64,000 bases of DNA from Symbiodinium natans (Eukaryota > Sar > Dinophyceae > Suessiales > Symbiodiniaceae), in assembly GCA_905221605.1 (NCBI GenBank), contig CAJNDS010002099.1:1-64000 (forward strand), given 5' to 3'. Both the position numbers and the translations under genes were made by a program. A model generated the notes under the pieces. It was not told the DNA's origin and searched no databases. It saw nothing but the letters and a program-made list of their open reading frames with translations. Numbering within the stretch: the first letter of the stretch is position 1; each line of letters opens with the position of its first letter. Positions 1-9,377 of this stretch are shown piece after piece.

Positions 1-50
1 CCCTCTCCCCTCTCCCCTCTCCCCTCTCCCTCTCCCTTCTCCCTCTGCCG
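1..50. repeat. CCCTCT/CCCCTCT simple repeat
   Basis: A pyrimidine-only run of CCCTCTC units about 6-7 bases long fills the first 50 bases. It is cut by the window edge, so its full length is unknown. No gene is visible in it. Confidence 0.9.
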
Positions 51-96
51 GGCCCGTTCTTTTTGACGCACGTCGAGATCTACATCTCACTGAGCC

Positions 97-1643
97 TTGG
101 CAAGGCCGCCGTGTGGTCTAGTGGCCTTTTCTATCGGTGCATTTCCAAGGCTATCCAGCGAGGCCTCTGCCCACTTGTCTGCACTGCAGTTCAACTTGCC
201 AGAACAGGCCGATGCTGATGCATTCCAAGCAGTAGCTCATCGTCAGACGAAGAAAAGTCGGTTGGAAAGGAAGAGAAGGAGCAAGTTGAAAAGGAAGAAG
301 ACCCGGATAAGAAAGAGGATCCGGAAGAAGTGATGAAGAAGATCATCAAAGAAGGTCGACAACTTTTGGAAGGAATCAAGAAGACCGTGAAGGAAACGGT
401 TGAGAAGTCCGTAAGGGAGATGCTACGATGGTTAGAGAAGAAGCCCTTGGCAATCCAAACCCGTGAGCAAATGGAAAATGGATTGGAAACAGTCGAGAAA
501 GAGCGTATCGAGACCGAAGGAACCATCGCGTGCATGGAAAAGGAAGTCGATGAAGGAAAAGAGAGGTTTAAGAAGCTGAAAGGCGAAAGGGCGAAAGCGA
601 TGTCGACAATCGAGAGAATCGACAAGGAGATGAAGTCTTTGTACGAGAAGGAGGAATCAGGAGGAACTCCTGGAAGAAACCATAGGAGACACGCAGGTGG
701 AATTGGCAAGGGTGCTGAGTGTAAAGTGTTTCTACGAGGATGTAGAGAAAGGATTGAAGAAGCTGGAAGAGGCGCAAGTTGGAAACCCCGTAGCGCCAAC
801 ACCAAAGCCAGCAGCAGCGCCATCAACACCAATGGAACTCGACGCAGAAAAATAAGATGCGAGACAAGTTGCAAAGAGACAGCTCCTCGAAGAGATGAGG
901 AGAAAGGCCGCAGGTGAGAAGGACGCAAAAGAAAAGTTGGAAAAGGAGGACACAGAAGAGGAAGAGATCAAAAGAAAGGCAGCTGAGCTTGGAGCTCAGT
1001 TGGCAGACAAATTGAAAAGGACCAAGGCGATGGCTGGAAAGAAGAGTGAGCCCATGGTAAAAGCCAAGCCTAAAGCTGTTCCGAAGGCTGTGCCAGATGT
1101 GCTGAAGAAAAAGAGACAGGAAAAGGAAGGCCAAGAGGGCCAGCCAGATCCGAAAAGGACGAAGTGGGCAAAAGGCGATGGAAAAGGAAGTGAAGGAGGT
1201 AACGACCCCTATCGCCACTCAAAGTCCAGAGTGGAAAAGGAAAACGAGCAGCAGCTTGAAAAGGACATTGGAAATGCTGGAAAGCAGGAAGCAGATCTCG
1301 TACAATGTGAGCACTTGTCTGCAAGAAGACTGGACACAAGGCTGCCACATGTTTGCAGACGGTGGACCATGCCATCGGGCAGCAGGCCGGATTGTTCCAT
1401 AGCATCCGGTGGAGCAAGTTCTGCGTTTACTGCTTCAAGAAAGGACTAGGAAAGAAAGGCAGAATGCATTCCGTCCATTGTCCAAAAGTCATTGGCTTTG
1501 GATGGACGGGCCACGATGAGAAAGGTTGCTGGAATTGGAAAGAAGTAGAAAAGAAGGGCGAAGATGAAGTCGAGAAGGATGAACAAGAAGGTTCACAGTT
1601 TAGTTCAAGCCACACCACCATAAGCCCTTGCGCTAAAGTGTGA
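97..1643 (+). pseudogene. Decayed Lys/Glu-rich coiled-coil protein of a repeated element, copy 1
   Basis: Several plus-strand frames together read as one Lys/Glu-rich, probably coiled-coil protein. The main open pieces are 330-917, 895-1449 and 1353-1643. The natural frame changes near 720, where a Pro/Ala-rich linker (APTPKPAAAPSTPMELD) appears in another frame and ends at a TAA near 855. It changes again near 1210-1400. The last piece is Cys/His-bearing (CVYCFKKG, HSVHC, CWNW) and could bind zinc. The C-terminus (SQFSSSHTTISPCAKV) and the following 3' sequence are repeated at 2046-2252. The conserved 5' end of this family, seen at 1919 and 11231, is absent here. I recognise no named family. 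Frameshifts could be introns or decay. Confidence 0.5.
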
Positions 1644-1797
1644 AGCCTAAGCTAAAGCCAAAGCTAATGCACAGCGAGGACATAATCTCTCTTTTTGACT
1701 TTGCCGGAAATGCAGCTCTGAGTTCGAAGCTCCAAGCTAAGCTATGCACGAGATGCCAAAGCTGAGATGCCAAAGCTGAGAACTCACAACACCACCA
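1591..1797 (+). repeat. 207-bp direct repeat, first copy (gene 3' end plus 3' UTR)
   Basis: This stretch is repeated almost exactly at 2046-2252, offset 455 bp, with a visible difference gcgct/gtgct. It covers the last codons of the Lys/Glu-rich reading frame, its TGA stop and about 150 bp of AAGCT-rich downstream sequence ending ACCACCA. I read it as the 3' end of a dispersed element. Confidence 0.9.
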
Positions 1798-1918
1798 CAC
1801 ACGGATTCAGAGGGCATCTGGTGAAACAAAAGGCATGTCCAGACTGTCTGAGTGGCCTGGAAAGCTCTGTCCCGACTTCAGAAGGCTCTGCCTCCAAAAC
1901 GGGAGCGGTGGGTGGGAA

Positions 1919-2252
1919 AAAAGACAAAGCTATCCAAGCAATGCTCTGATGCTACTCTTGCATGGTGTGTGTGGCTTGAACCATAAGCATCAAAGCGTGA
2001 TGATCTTTCTCAAACTGTAAACAACCATGAGTAAACACATATCCCGTTCACAGTTTAGTTCAAGCCACACCACCATAAGCCCTTGTGCTAAAGTGTGAAG
2101 CCTAAGCTAAAGCCAAAGCTAATGCACAGCGAGGACATAATCTCTCTTTTTGACTTTGCCGGAAATGCAGCTCTGAGTTCGAAGCTCCAAGCTAAGCTAT
2201 GCACGAGATGCCAAAGCTGAGATGCCAAAGCTGAGAACTCACAACACCACCA
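1919..2252 (+). mobile_element. Internally deleted miniature copy of the Lys/Glu-rich element
   Basis: Bases 1919-2045 match 11231-11357, the 5' leader and first codons (ATG at 2029, MSKHIS) of the other element copy. Bases 2046-2252 match 1591-1797, the 3' end of copy 1. The two ends are fused at 2045/2046, leaving a 23-codon in-frame remnant (MSKHISRSQFSSSHTTISP...AKV, stop near 2100). The whole coding middle is missing, as in a non-autonomous deletion derivative or a retroposed spliced product. No clear target-site duplication was found. Confidence 0.75.
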
Positions 2253-2980
2253 ATTTCTTTACTGGCAAAGTCAAAGCTCGCTGCCTATCAACCCAATTTC
2301 AAATGTGAGCGACGACGTGCCAGTCAGCGCATGGCCATGGCCATTCTCGGAAGCACGTGGGGGCAAAGAACAACAAAGGTATGCGCACCCGCTCAAGCGT
2401 CGAAGTCAAAGAAAATGACACGCACCAGATCGGCCGAGGAGCATATAGCAGGCCTTGCGAAAGACCCAATATGAGCCCTTATAAGCGCCACGTTTACCAA
2501 CCGGCGGTGGCTGTAGACCTACCAAGTGCCGGAAAAAGGAAGGCCTCGCACAGCGGGGGAGAGGACCGCGCACCACTGGTCAGCACATCCTGGCACCCGG
2601 TAGGCTTTCACCGCGCAAGGTTTTAAGGAAGTAAGTTTCCCAAAGGCCCGCTCCGTCCAAGCATTCAGTTGTTCTGAGGAAGTTTTAAGCTGGACCGAAT
2701 AACGCCGGTTCTGTGCAGAGGAGGCTTCCTAACTGACACCCCCAAGCCCGCTTGAGACAAAAGCACAGATGGAAAGGGCCTCGCAGCGGGGGAAAACACC
2801 GCGCGCCGCTGGTCACCACGATCCAGTGCAGATGCATCAGGCGGGGCTCAGCAGGGCGCGGGGCAGAGAAGAAACGTGGTAGCATTCGTAAGCACAGCAA
2901 GTACGCCGGAGGTCGCTGCTGGAGTCCCCTAGCAGAACAGGTATCCAACCTGTGAAAGAGGTTAAGCATTTGCACTGCAA
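2253..2980. other. No gene recognised
   Basis: Short open frames occur on both strands, but none has family features. Two weakly similar Gly/Arg-coding patches (near 2550 and 2780) share ggaaa-ggcctcgca-gcgggg-ga-ac-gcgc wording, so this may be a degenerate repeat. Confidence 0.4.
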
Positions 2981-3520
2981 GAGTGCTCCCCGTGAGCAAC
3001 ACGGGAGAGACCCAAAACTCCATGACTTCTGCCGAAGTACAAGGCAATGGGGAAACTTCCCCCGGAGATTGCTGAGGGCCTCAGCCTGAGCATGCACTAA
3101 CCCAGGTTCCGCACAAACCCTCCAAAACGCGCAAACCGGCACAGACACCTCTGAAGAGAGGGTTCAGGGTGACCTGCAGGGCAACCAGGTCCCCAAGCCA
3201 TCCTTGCTCAATGCAAGACAAAGAAGAAGCAGAAAGTTGCAGCTCTCAAAGCAGAGTGTTCCCCTTGAGCATACGGGAAAAATTCTATGATTTCGGCCAA
3301 AGTACAAGACGATGAGCGAACTTCTCGCTGGGAGTTACAGAGGGCCTAAGCCTGAGTACACACTGTCCCAGGCTCCGCAAAACCCTCAAGAACATCTACC
3401 CGGTACGGACACCTCTGAAGAGAGGGCTTAGGGTGACCTGCAGAGCAGCAGGGTCCCCAAGCCACCCTCGCTGAAAGCAAGGTTAAGGAAAGGCATAGAG
3501 TTGCAGCTTACAGAGCAGCA
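2981..3520. repeat. Two diverged tandem units of about 270 bp
   Basis: Unit 1 (about 2981-3253) and unit 2 (about 3254-3520) can be aligned by eye along their length. Shared landmarks are gagtg(c/t)tcccc, the aagtacaag block, gggcct(c/a)agcctgag, and acacctctgaagagaggg at about 3144 and 3410. They differ by many substitutions and small indels, so the duplication is old. No open frame runs through both. Confidence 0.75.
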
Positions 3521-3769
3521 TTGCGCATGGCAAAGCTATCTGCACCGCAGTAATAAGCAGAGAGGTCTGCGAATAAGATCAACGTCGCGCAGACCCTCTC
3601 AGAGATCTTCAGACCAACGATCTGAAGAAGGCCTAGATCAAAGCTCCGCTGGCCAAACAGGTGAGGCCTGAATGGCAGGCATCTGCCTGGATAAAAGACT
3701 GAAGCGATGTCAAGTGATCAGCCTGACTAAGCAGAAGGAGAAGACAAGCTGACAGCCCCGCAGACTGAG

Positions 3770-4650
3770 TCAGCCAAGACCAAAGCTCCACAGGTCAGCC
3801 GACAGGCCCCATGCCTGACAAAGCAAAAGCTGGCAGGACCAAGAGGATATTGCTTGAATGGGCGCCCGAAGCTCCGCCTGAAGATCTGAAGCTCTGAAAT
3901 TGGCCAAGACCAAAGCCCCGCAGGTCAGCCAACTAAAGCCCCCGCAGGTCAGCCGACAGGCCAAATGCCTGACAAAGCAAGGCTGGCAAGACCAAAAGGA
4001 TCTTGCTTGAAATTAGTGCTCAAAGCTCTGACTGCCGAAGCACTCGAAGCTCTAACTGAAGATCTGAAGCTCTGAACTGGCCAAGACCAGAGCCCCGCAG
4101 GTCAGCCAATAGGCCACACGCCCGACTAAGCAAAGCTGGCAAGAGCAAAAGGACCTTGACTGAATTGGCGCACAAAGCTCTGACTGTCAGGCAAGTCGCC
4201 GGATTTAGCAACTAATGAACGCAGCTCTGAGAGCGAGGAATTGTGAAGAACGAGGTTGTTCGCGGACAGCTCGTTTGCAAGCGGATGTGAAAAACGGGCA
4301 TGCACAAAGTGGCATGTTGGCGCAAATGACTGTGAAAAGCGCTGGATGTGGAGTTGCACAACGACCTGGCGAGCGCAGCCCTGAAACTAATAGGCCCCCA
4401 AAAAAAAGAATCTCCACCAAGTCAAGGCGGGAACCCCACAGAACGGTTGGAGGGAGGTCGCGTGGCACGTGGATCCGCGCGAGTACCTGGCCGAGCGGCC
4501 CTGAACAAATAAAACCGAAAGAAGAACCCGGGGAAGCGCGAAGCTCCGTAAATTAAACTGATGAAGCTCGCAAAGACCAAAGCTCCGCAGGTCAAGCGAA
4601 TGAAGCTTGTGGCAGCCCAATTAACTGAAGCTCTGAACGTCAGGCCGCAC
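3770..4650. repeat. Degenerate tandem repeat, units starting GCCAAGACC
   Basis: Units begin near 3773, 3903, 4080 and, more weakly, 4573. They share accaaagc(t/c)cc(a/g)caggtcagcc, gcctgac(a/t)aagcaa, and gaagatctgaagctctgaa(a/c)tgg. Spacing is irregular (130-180 bp, then about 490). The minus strand reads as Leu-rich peptides (ADLRGSGLGQFRASDLQLEL), which suggests a decayed coding repeat. No intact frame survives. Confidence 0.6.
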
Positions 4651-5084
4651 GCCTCGTGTAGCGACGTATCGCAGGTAAATGCGATTGATGTTCAAGAAAA
4701 ATGGCCCCGAGTTGCCTGCCGAGGCAAAGGAGCACTGAATATTGAGCGCACTTTTGCCCGTAACGCCCACGAGGGCAGCATGACCCTCTCCTTGGTCCGA
4801 TTGAAAGCACAGACTGCGAGCTGCCAGGCAAGGCCGTATTTTTTTTTTTGCCAAAACAGTGCCCGACGACAGCACGATGCTGGGCAATGCAAATTTTTTT
4901 TTTGAGAAAACCTGCAAAGCTCAAGGAACGCAAGCCACGCGGCTACGCTCTGGTGGAAAGCAGCACCGGAGCTGAAGGCTGTATTCAAGGGCCGGGGGTG
5001 AAAGCAAACCCTGATGTAAAGCACTGAAAGCTTCTGAGCAAGTCCATATACTGCCAGCTCTAGATACGCATTCTGCCAGCCTTG
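4651..5084. other. No gene recognised; two poly-T runs
   Basis: The stretch holds two T runs at about 4840-4850 and 4894-4903. Short overlapping frames on both strands carry no motif. From about 5080 the FNIP-type repeat begins. Confidence 0.4.
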
Positions 5085-6360
5085 AGTTTGAGACTGCCTG
5101 TGAAGCTCAGGGGCCAGAGGCTGCCGAGTGAGCTGCCAGGCAAGGCTATTGCACTTGAAGTACCCAAACCAAGGCAAAAATGCATTTACCTATTAGGTTG
5201 GGTAACGGGAAATGGCCCTTGGTTTGGGAAGCGGGACCGACCTGGTGTTCTTTCACAAGTGGGGGAGCTGCTGGCGAGAGAGATGGGGAGCTGCTGGAGA
5301 GAGTGGAAGCCCAAAGAAGCATGTTTCTCCTGCACGGCCCGACCGGGTTCAAGTCCAACATATGCGCATATTCGTTGGACTTGATTTAGGGGCCATTGGG
5401 GACGTCATGGTAGGTGTTCTGGGGGCCCGAAAGACAGCTTTGCAAAGGCCGCATTCTCCAAACTCTGGTTGAAAGCAAAGCCCAAGAACAGCACGTACGC
5501 TACCAGGCAAAGCCACATTCTCGAAGCTCTGGTGTAACGCGTCCCCAAGCTCAAGGACTGCAAGCTGCCAGGCAAGGCCACACTCTGCCAGCTCCCGTTG
5601 ACTTCGTATCTGAAGGTCAAGGACTGCCGGATGCCAGGCAACGCCACTTTCTCCACGCTCTGGTTGAAGCACGCTCCGAAGCTAAAGCAGCGCAAGCTGC
5701 CCGGCAAGGCCACATTCTTCAAGCTAAGGTAGAAACATGCTCCAAGCTCAAGGGTTACAGGCTGCCAGGCAAGGCCACATTCTCCAAGCTATGTTAGAAA
5801 CTTGCTCCGAATCTCAGGGACTGCCCGCTGCCAGGCAAAGCCACGTTCTCCAAGCTTTGATTGAAACACATTCCGAAGCTCAAGCAGAGCAAACATGCTC
5901 CGAAGCTCAAGGACAGAAAGCTGCCAGGAAAAGCCACATTCTCCAAGCTCTGGCGTAACGCGTCCCGAAGCTCAAGGACTGCAAGCTGCCAAGCAAGGCC
6001 ACATTCTGCAAGCTCCCGCTGAACTCGTATCCAAAGCTGAAGGACGGCAAGCTGCCAGGCGAAACCACTTTCCCCACGCTCTGTTTGAAACACACTCCGA
6101 AGCGCAGGCAGCGCAGGCTGCCCGGCGAGGCCACTACTCCAAGCTACGATAGAAACATGTTCCGTAGCCAAGGAATGGAAGATGCCAGGCGAAGCCACTC
6201 TCTCCACGCTCTGGTGGAAACGCACTCCGAAGCTCAAGGATTGCAAGCTCCAAGGCAAAGCCACATACTACAAGCTCCGGTAGAATCATGCTCCGAAGCT
6301 CAAGGATTGCAGGCGCCCAGGCAAGGCCACATTATCCAAGCTACGGCGGGGACCTTGCAA
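5085..6360 (-). pseudogene. Decayed FNIP-type repeat gene, segment 1
   Basis: The DNA repeats every 65-66 bp (for example gctgcc(c/a)ggcaa(g/a)gccac at 5696, 5761 and 5827), which is 22 codons. Read on the minus strand, each unit gives roughly FNQSLENVALPGSLQSLSFG followed by two variable residues. That pattern matches the 22-residue FNIP repeat, a leucine-rich-repeat relative described in Dictyostelium and abundant in protists. Frames break repeatedly (5405-5722, 5349-5672, 5794-6264 and 5907-6134 each hold parts), so no long protein survives. The original gene would have been transcribed from high to low coordinates. Beta-solenoid binding surfaces are typical of the family; the ligand is unknown. 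Confidence 0.75.
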
Positions 6361-6880
6361 GGGCCAAGGCCATGCAACGCAAACGTTGTCGCCCTGAAAG
6401 GGCCTGCGCAAGCGGCAGGGCAGAAGCTTCCCTGAATGAGAGAAGTAGCCAGTGTGCGGTCCGGGTTGGCCGCACCATGTACAGAGTAGGTAGATGCAGC
6501 GCAGGTGGCTTGACAGCAACTCGTTTGGCTCACAAAAGTTGACGCGGCCAGCAATGGCTGAGCTATGTAGTTTGCAGGGCATGTGAAAGTGGCGCATATG
6601 GCTTTGCAACGGCTGAGCTGAGACAGCGTGGTGGGAGCCAGTTCCGCAACGTCTGGCACAAATTCTGCCGGACACATCAAAGTAGCACAGGTCAGCTTGC
6701 AGCAACTTGCGTGCGACAGTGCTGCAAGCAACGCATGCTGGGCAGAAGCGTGAGGCCGACACTCAGGAAAGTAAGCTGAGCGAACCCATGAACTTGTCCC
6801 CCAACGATGGTACTCGTGCACGTCGCTCACATTACACGCTCCCTTCAAGCTCTGGTAGCAGCAAAGGCCCAGGATCAATG
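6300..6880 (-). pseudogene. Cys-rich degenerate repeat ORF
   Basis: A 192-codon minus-strand frame contains three similar Cys-bearing blocks (CKLTCATLMCPAEF, CKAICATFTCPANY, CCQATCAASTY) about 90-100 bp apart, with Leu-rich spacers. It sits between FNIP-derived segments in the same orientation and may be a diverged part of the same gene or a separate repeat. I do not recognise a family, and the ends of the frame run into FNIP-type sequence. Confidence 0.4.
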
Positions 6881-7004
6881 TCCGCAGGGCGCTAAGGAGA
6901 TGGATTCCTCCAAGCTATGCTTGAAGCCAACTTCAAAGGACACTGTATGTGCAAGGTGCTGGGGAACAGGATCCCATCCAGGCCCTGGTTGGACTCACGC
7001 CCAA

Positions 7005-7180
7005 AGTCCCATGTCTGCAATGCGCTGAGGAGCTGGCACCACTCCCAGCTTTTGTTGAAGGTGTCAATGTCTGCAGCGCGCTGGGGAACTGGATCCGATG
7101 CAAGTTCTGATTAAATTTGCTCCCAAACGCCAACGCCTCCAACGTGCTGGGGAGCTGGATCCCCTTCAAGCTCTGGTTGA
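7005..7180 (-). pseudogene. FNIP-type repeat fragment, segment 2
   Basis: The minus strand reads GIQLPSTLEALAFGSKFNQN followed by a second unit with IQFPSALQTLTP. These are good FNIP-type units and are less decayed than segment 1. The plus strand shows the same units as gtgctggggagctggat repeats about 66 bp apart. Confidence 0.65.
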
Positions 7181-7877
7181 GAGAGCGTCCGAAGGTCAGG
7201 GGTTAGGAGCGCAGCGAGGGGTCTCTAAGGGTTGATGGCCGGGCCAGGAACGCAGTAGAGACCTCTAAGGGTTGCTGGCAAAGGTTAGGAAAGCAGTGCG
7301 GGGCCTCTAAGGGTTGCTGGCCGGGCCAGGAGCGCAGTGAGAGCCCTCTAAGGGTTGCTGGCAGGGCCAGGAGCGCAGTGAAGAGCCTGTAAGGGCAGGA
7401 GCGCAGTGAGAGACCTCTAAGGGTTGAAGATTAGGAGGGCAGTTTGGGGCCTCTCCGCTGCAACTTCTGCTCGAAAAACTGTCACTTTTGTCACTTTCCC
7501 CCGCGCGCGCTGAGAGGCTGAAAACGCGACAAGATGAAAGTGACAAAACCGGGCCGGGCCAGGAGCGCAGTGAGAGCCCTCTAAGGGTTGCTGGCCGGGC
7601 CAGGAGCGCAGTGAGAGCCCTCTAAGGGTTGCTGGCAGAGCCAGGAGCGCAGTGCGGGGCCTCTAAGGGTTGCTGGCCAGGCTAGAAGCGCAGTGCGGGG
7701 CCTCTAAGGGTTGCTGGCCGGGCCAGGAGCGCAGTGGGAGACCTCTAATGGTTGCTGGCAGGGCCAGGAGCGCAGTGAGGAGCCTGTAAGGGCAGGAGCG
7801 CAGTGAGAGACCTCTAAGGGTTGCTGGCAAAGGTTAGGAGCGCCGTGCAGGGCCCTCTAAGGGTTGCTGGCCGGGGA
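7131..7877. repeat. 42-bp minisatellite block, copy A
   Basis: Units of 41-42 bp (consensus around gggccaggagcgcagtgag then cctctaagggttgctggcc) repeat from about 7190 to 7877. Examples of gggttgctgg lie at 7270, 7312 and 7353. The block plus its FNIP-type left flank is duplicated at 8491-9142 (offset about 1360) with the same order of variant units. On the minus strand the units give 14-residue peptides (ATLRGLSLRSWPGQ), but stops and indels are frequent. Confidence 0.9.
7455..7551. other. 97-bp insertion with a perfect 13-bp inverted repeat
   Basis: Copy A has 97 bp here where copy B has 10 bp (8812-8821). The insertion holds an exact inverted repeat: ttttgtcactttc at 7486-7498 and its complement gaaagtgacaaaa at 7536-7548, with a 37-nt loop rich in GCGCG. 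It could form a stem-loop in RNA or a cruciform. No protein is encoded. Confidence 0.8.
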
Positions 7878-8480
7878 AGCTGGATCCCTTCCAAGCTCTG
7901 GTTGAGATCATGTCCAAAGGTCAACATCTGCAGGGTGCCGGGGAATTGGGTCCCCCGCAAGCTGCGGCTGAGCACCCGCCGCAGGATCGACATCTGCAGT
8001 GCGCTGGGGAGCTGGACGCCCCTCAAGCTTTGGTTGAAATCGCCAGCTCTGGTTGAAGTATTGTCCCAAGCCCAAGGAACTGCAAGCTGCCAGGCAAAGC
8101 CACATTCGCCATTGCACGAACATCCGAAGCTCGAGGTCTGCAAACAGCCAGAGAAGCTACATTCTCCAAGCTCAGGTCTGCAACAGCCAGGAAAGCCACA
8201 TTCTCCAGGCTCAGGTTGAACGAAAAACCGGAGCTCAAGGACTGCAAATCGCCAAGCAAGGTTACATTCTCCTAACTCTGATTTGAAAGCGCCTCCGTCC
8301 ATCCGAAGCTCAGGGACTGCAGCAGCCCGGCAAAAGTCACTTTCGTGGGGCTCTAGTTGAAAGACTCCCCGAAGACTGCAAATTGCCGGGCAGAGCCACA
8401 TTTTATGCTCTAGTCGAATGAATCCGAAGCTCAGGGACTGCGAACTGCCAGGCAAAGCCACCTTCTCAAAGCTCTGGTTG
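7878..8480 (-). pseudogene. FNIP-type repeat fragment, segment 3
   Basis: Minus-strand frames (7814-8461 and 8023-8259) contain units such as NQSLRGVQLPSALQM, GTQFPGTLQMLTFGHDLNQS and SLENVAFLAV. The 66-bp FNIP period is visible, with stops and frameshifts. Segments 2 and 3 flank minisatellite block A, which suggests the minisatellite expanded inside the repeat gene. Confidence 0.65.
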
Positions 8481-8482
8481 AC

Positions 8483-9377
8483 CCTAACGCCAACGTCTCC
8501 AACGTGCTGGGGAGCTGGATCCCCTGCCCTGGTTGAAAGAGCGTCCGAAGGTCAGGGGTTAGGAGCGCAGTGAGGGGTCTCTAAGGGTTGATGGCCGGGC
8601 CAGGAGCGCAGTGAGAGACCTCTAAGGGTTGCTGGCAAAGGTTAGGAACGCAGTGCGGGGCCTCTAAGGGTTGCTGGCCGGGCCAGGCGCGCAGTGAGAG
8701 CCCTCTAAGGGTTGCTGGCAGGGCCAGGAGCGCAGTGAAGAGCCTGTAAGGGCAGGAGCGCAGTGAGAGACCTCTAAGGGTTGAAGGTTAGGAGGGCAGT
8801 TTGGGGCCTCTAAGGGTTGCTGGCCGGGCCAGGAGCGCAGTGAGAGCCCTCTAAGGGTTGCTGGCCGGGCCAGGAGCGCAGTGAGAGCCCTCTAAGGGTT
8901 GCTGGCAGCGCCAGGAGCGCAGTGCGGGGCCTCTAAGGGTTGCTGGCCAGGCTAAGAGCGCAGTGCGGGGCCTCTAAGGGTTGCTGGCCGAGCCAGGAGC
9001 GCAGTGGGAGACCTCTAATGGTTGCTGGCAGGGCCAGGAGCGCAGTGAGGAGCCTGTAAGGGCAGGAGCGCAGTGAGAGACCTCTAAGGGTTGCTGGCAA
9101 AGGTTAGGAGCGCAGTACAGGGCCCTCTAAGGGTTGCTGGCCGGGCCAGGAGCGCAGTGAGAGCCCTCTAAGGGTTGCTGGCCAGGAGCGCAGCGAGAGC
9201 CCTCTAAGGGTTGCTGGCAGGGCCAGGGGCGCAGTGCGGGGCCTCTGAGGGTTGCTGGCCAGGCCAGGAGCGCAGTGCGGGGCCTGTAAGGGTTGCTGGC
9301 CGGGCCAGGAGCGCCGTGAGAAACCTCTAAGGGTTGCTGGCAGGGCCAGGAGCGTAGTGAGGAGCCTGTAAGGGTGA
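8483..9377. repeat. 42-bp minisatellite block, copy B and extension
   Basis: Bases 8491-9142 repeat copy A with scattered substitutions. Variant units (aaaggttagg, the shortened cctgtaagggcaggagcgc, and taatggttgctgg) appear in the same order, which shows segmental duplication rather than independent expansion. Further units of the same type run to about 9377, where FNIP-type sequence resumes. Confidence 0.9.

Noticed and set aside
191-928. A 245-codon minus-strand frame rich in Ser, Phe and Leu
   Set aside because: It is the antisense shadow of the Lys/Glu-rich plus-strand coding sequence and has no motifs.
6163-6171. CCGTAGCCA, matching the 5' part of the spliced leader
   Set aside because: Only nine bases match and the next bases diverge at once; it lies in FNIP-type repeats and is expected by chance.
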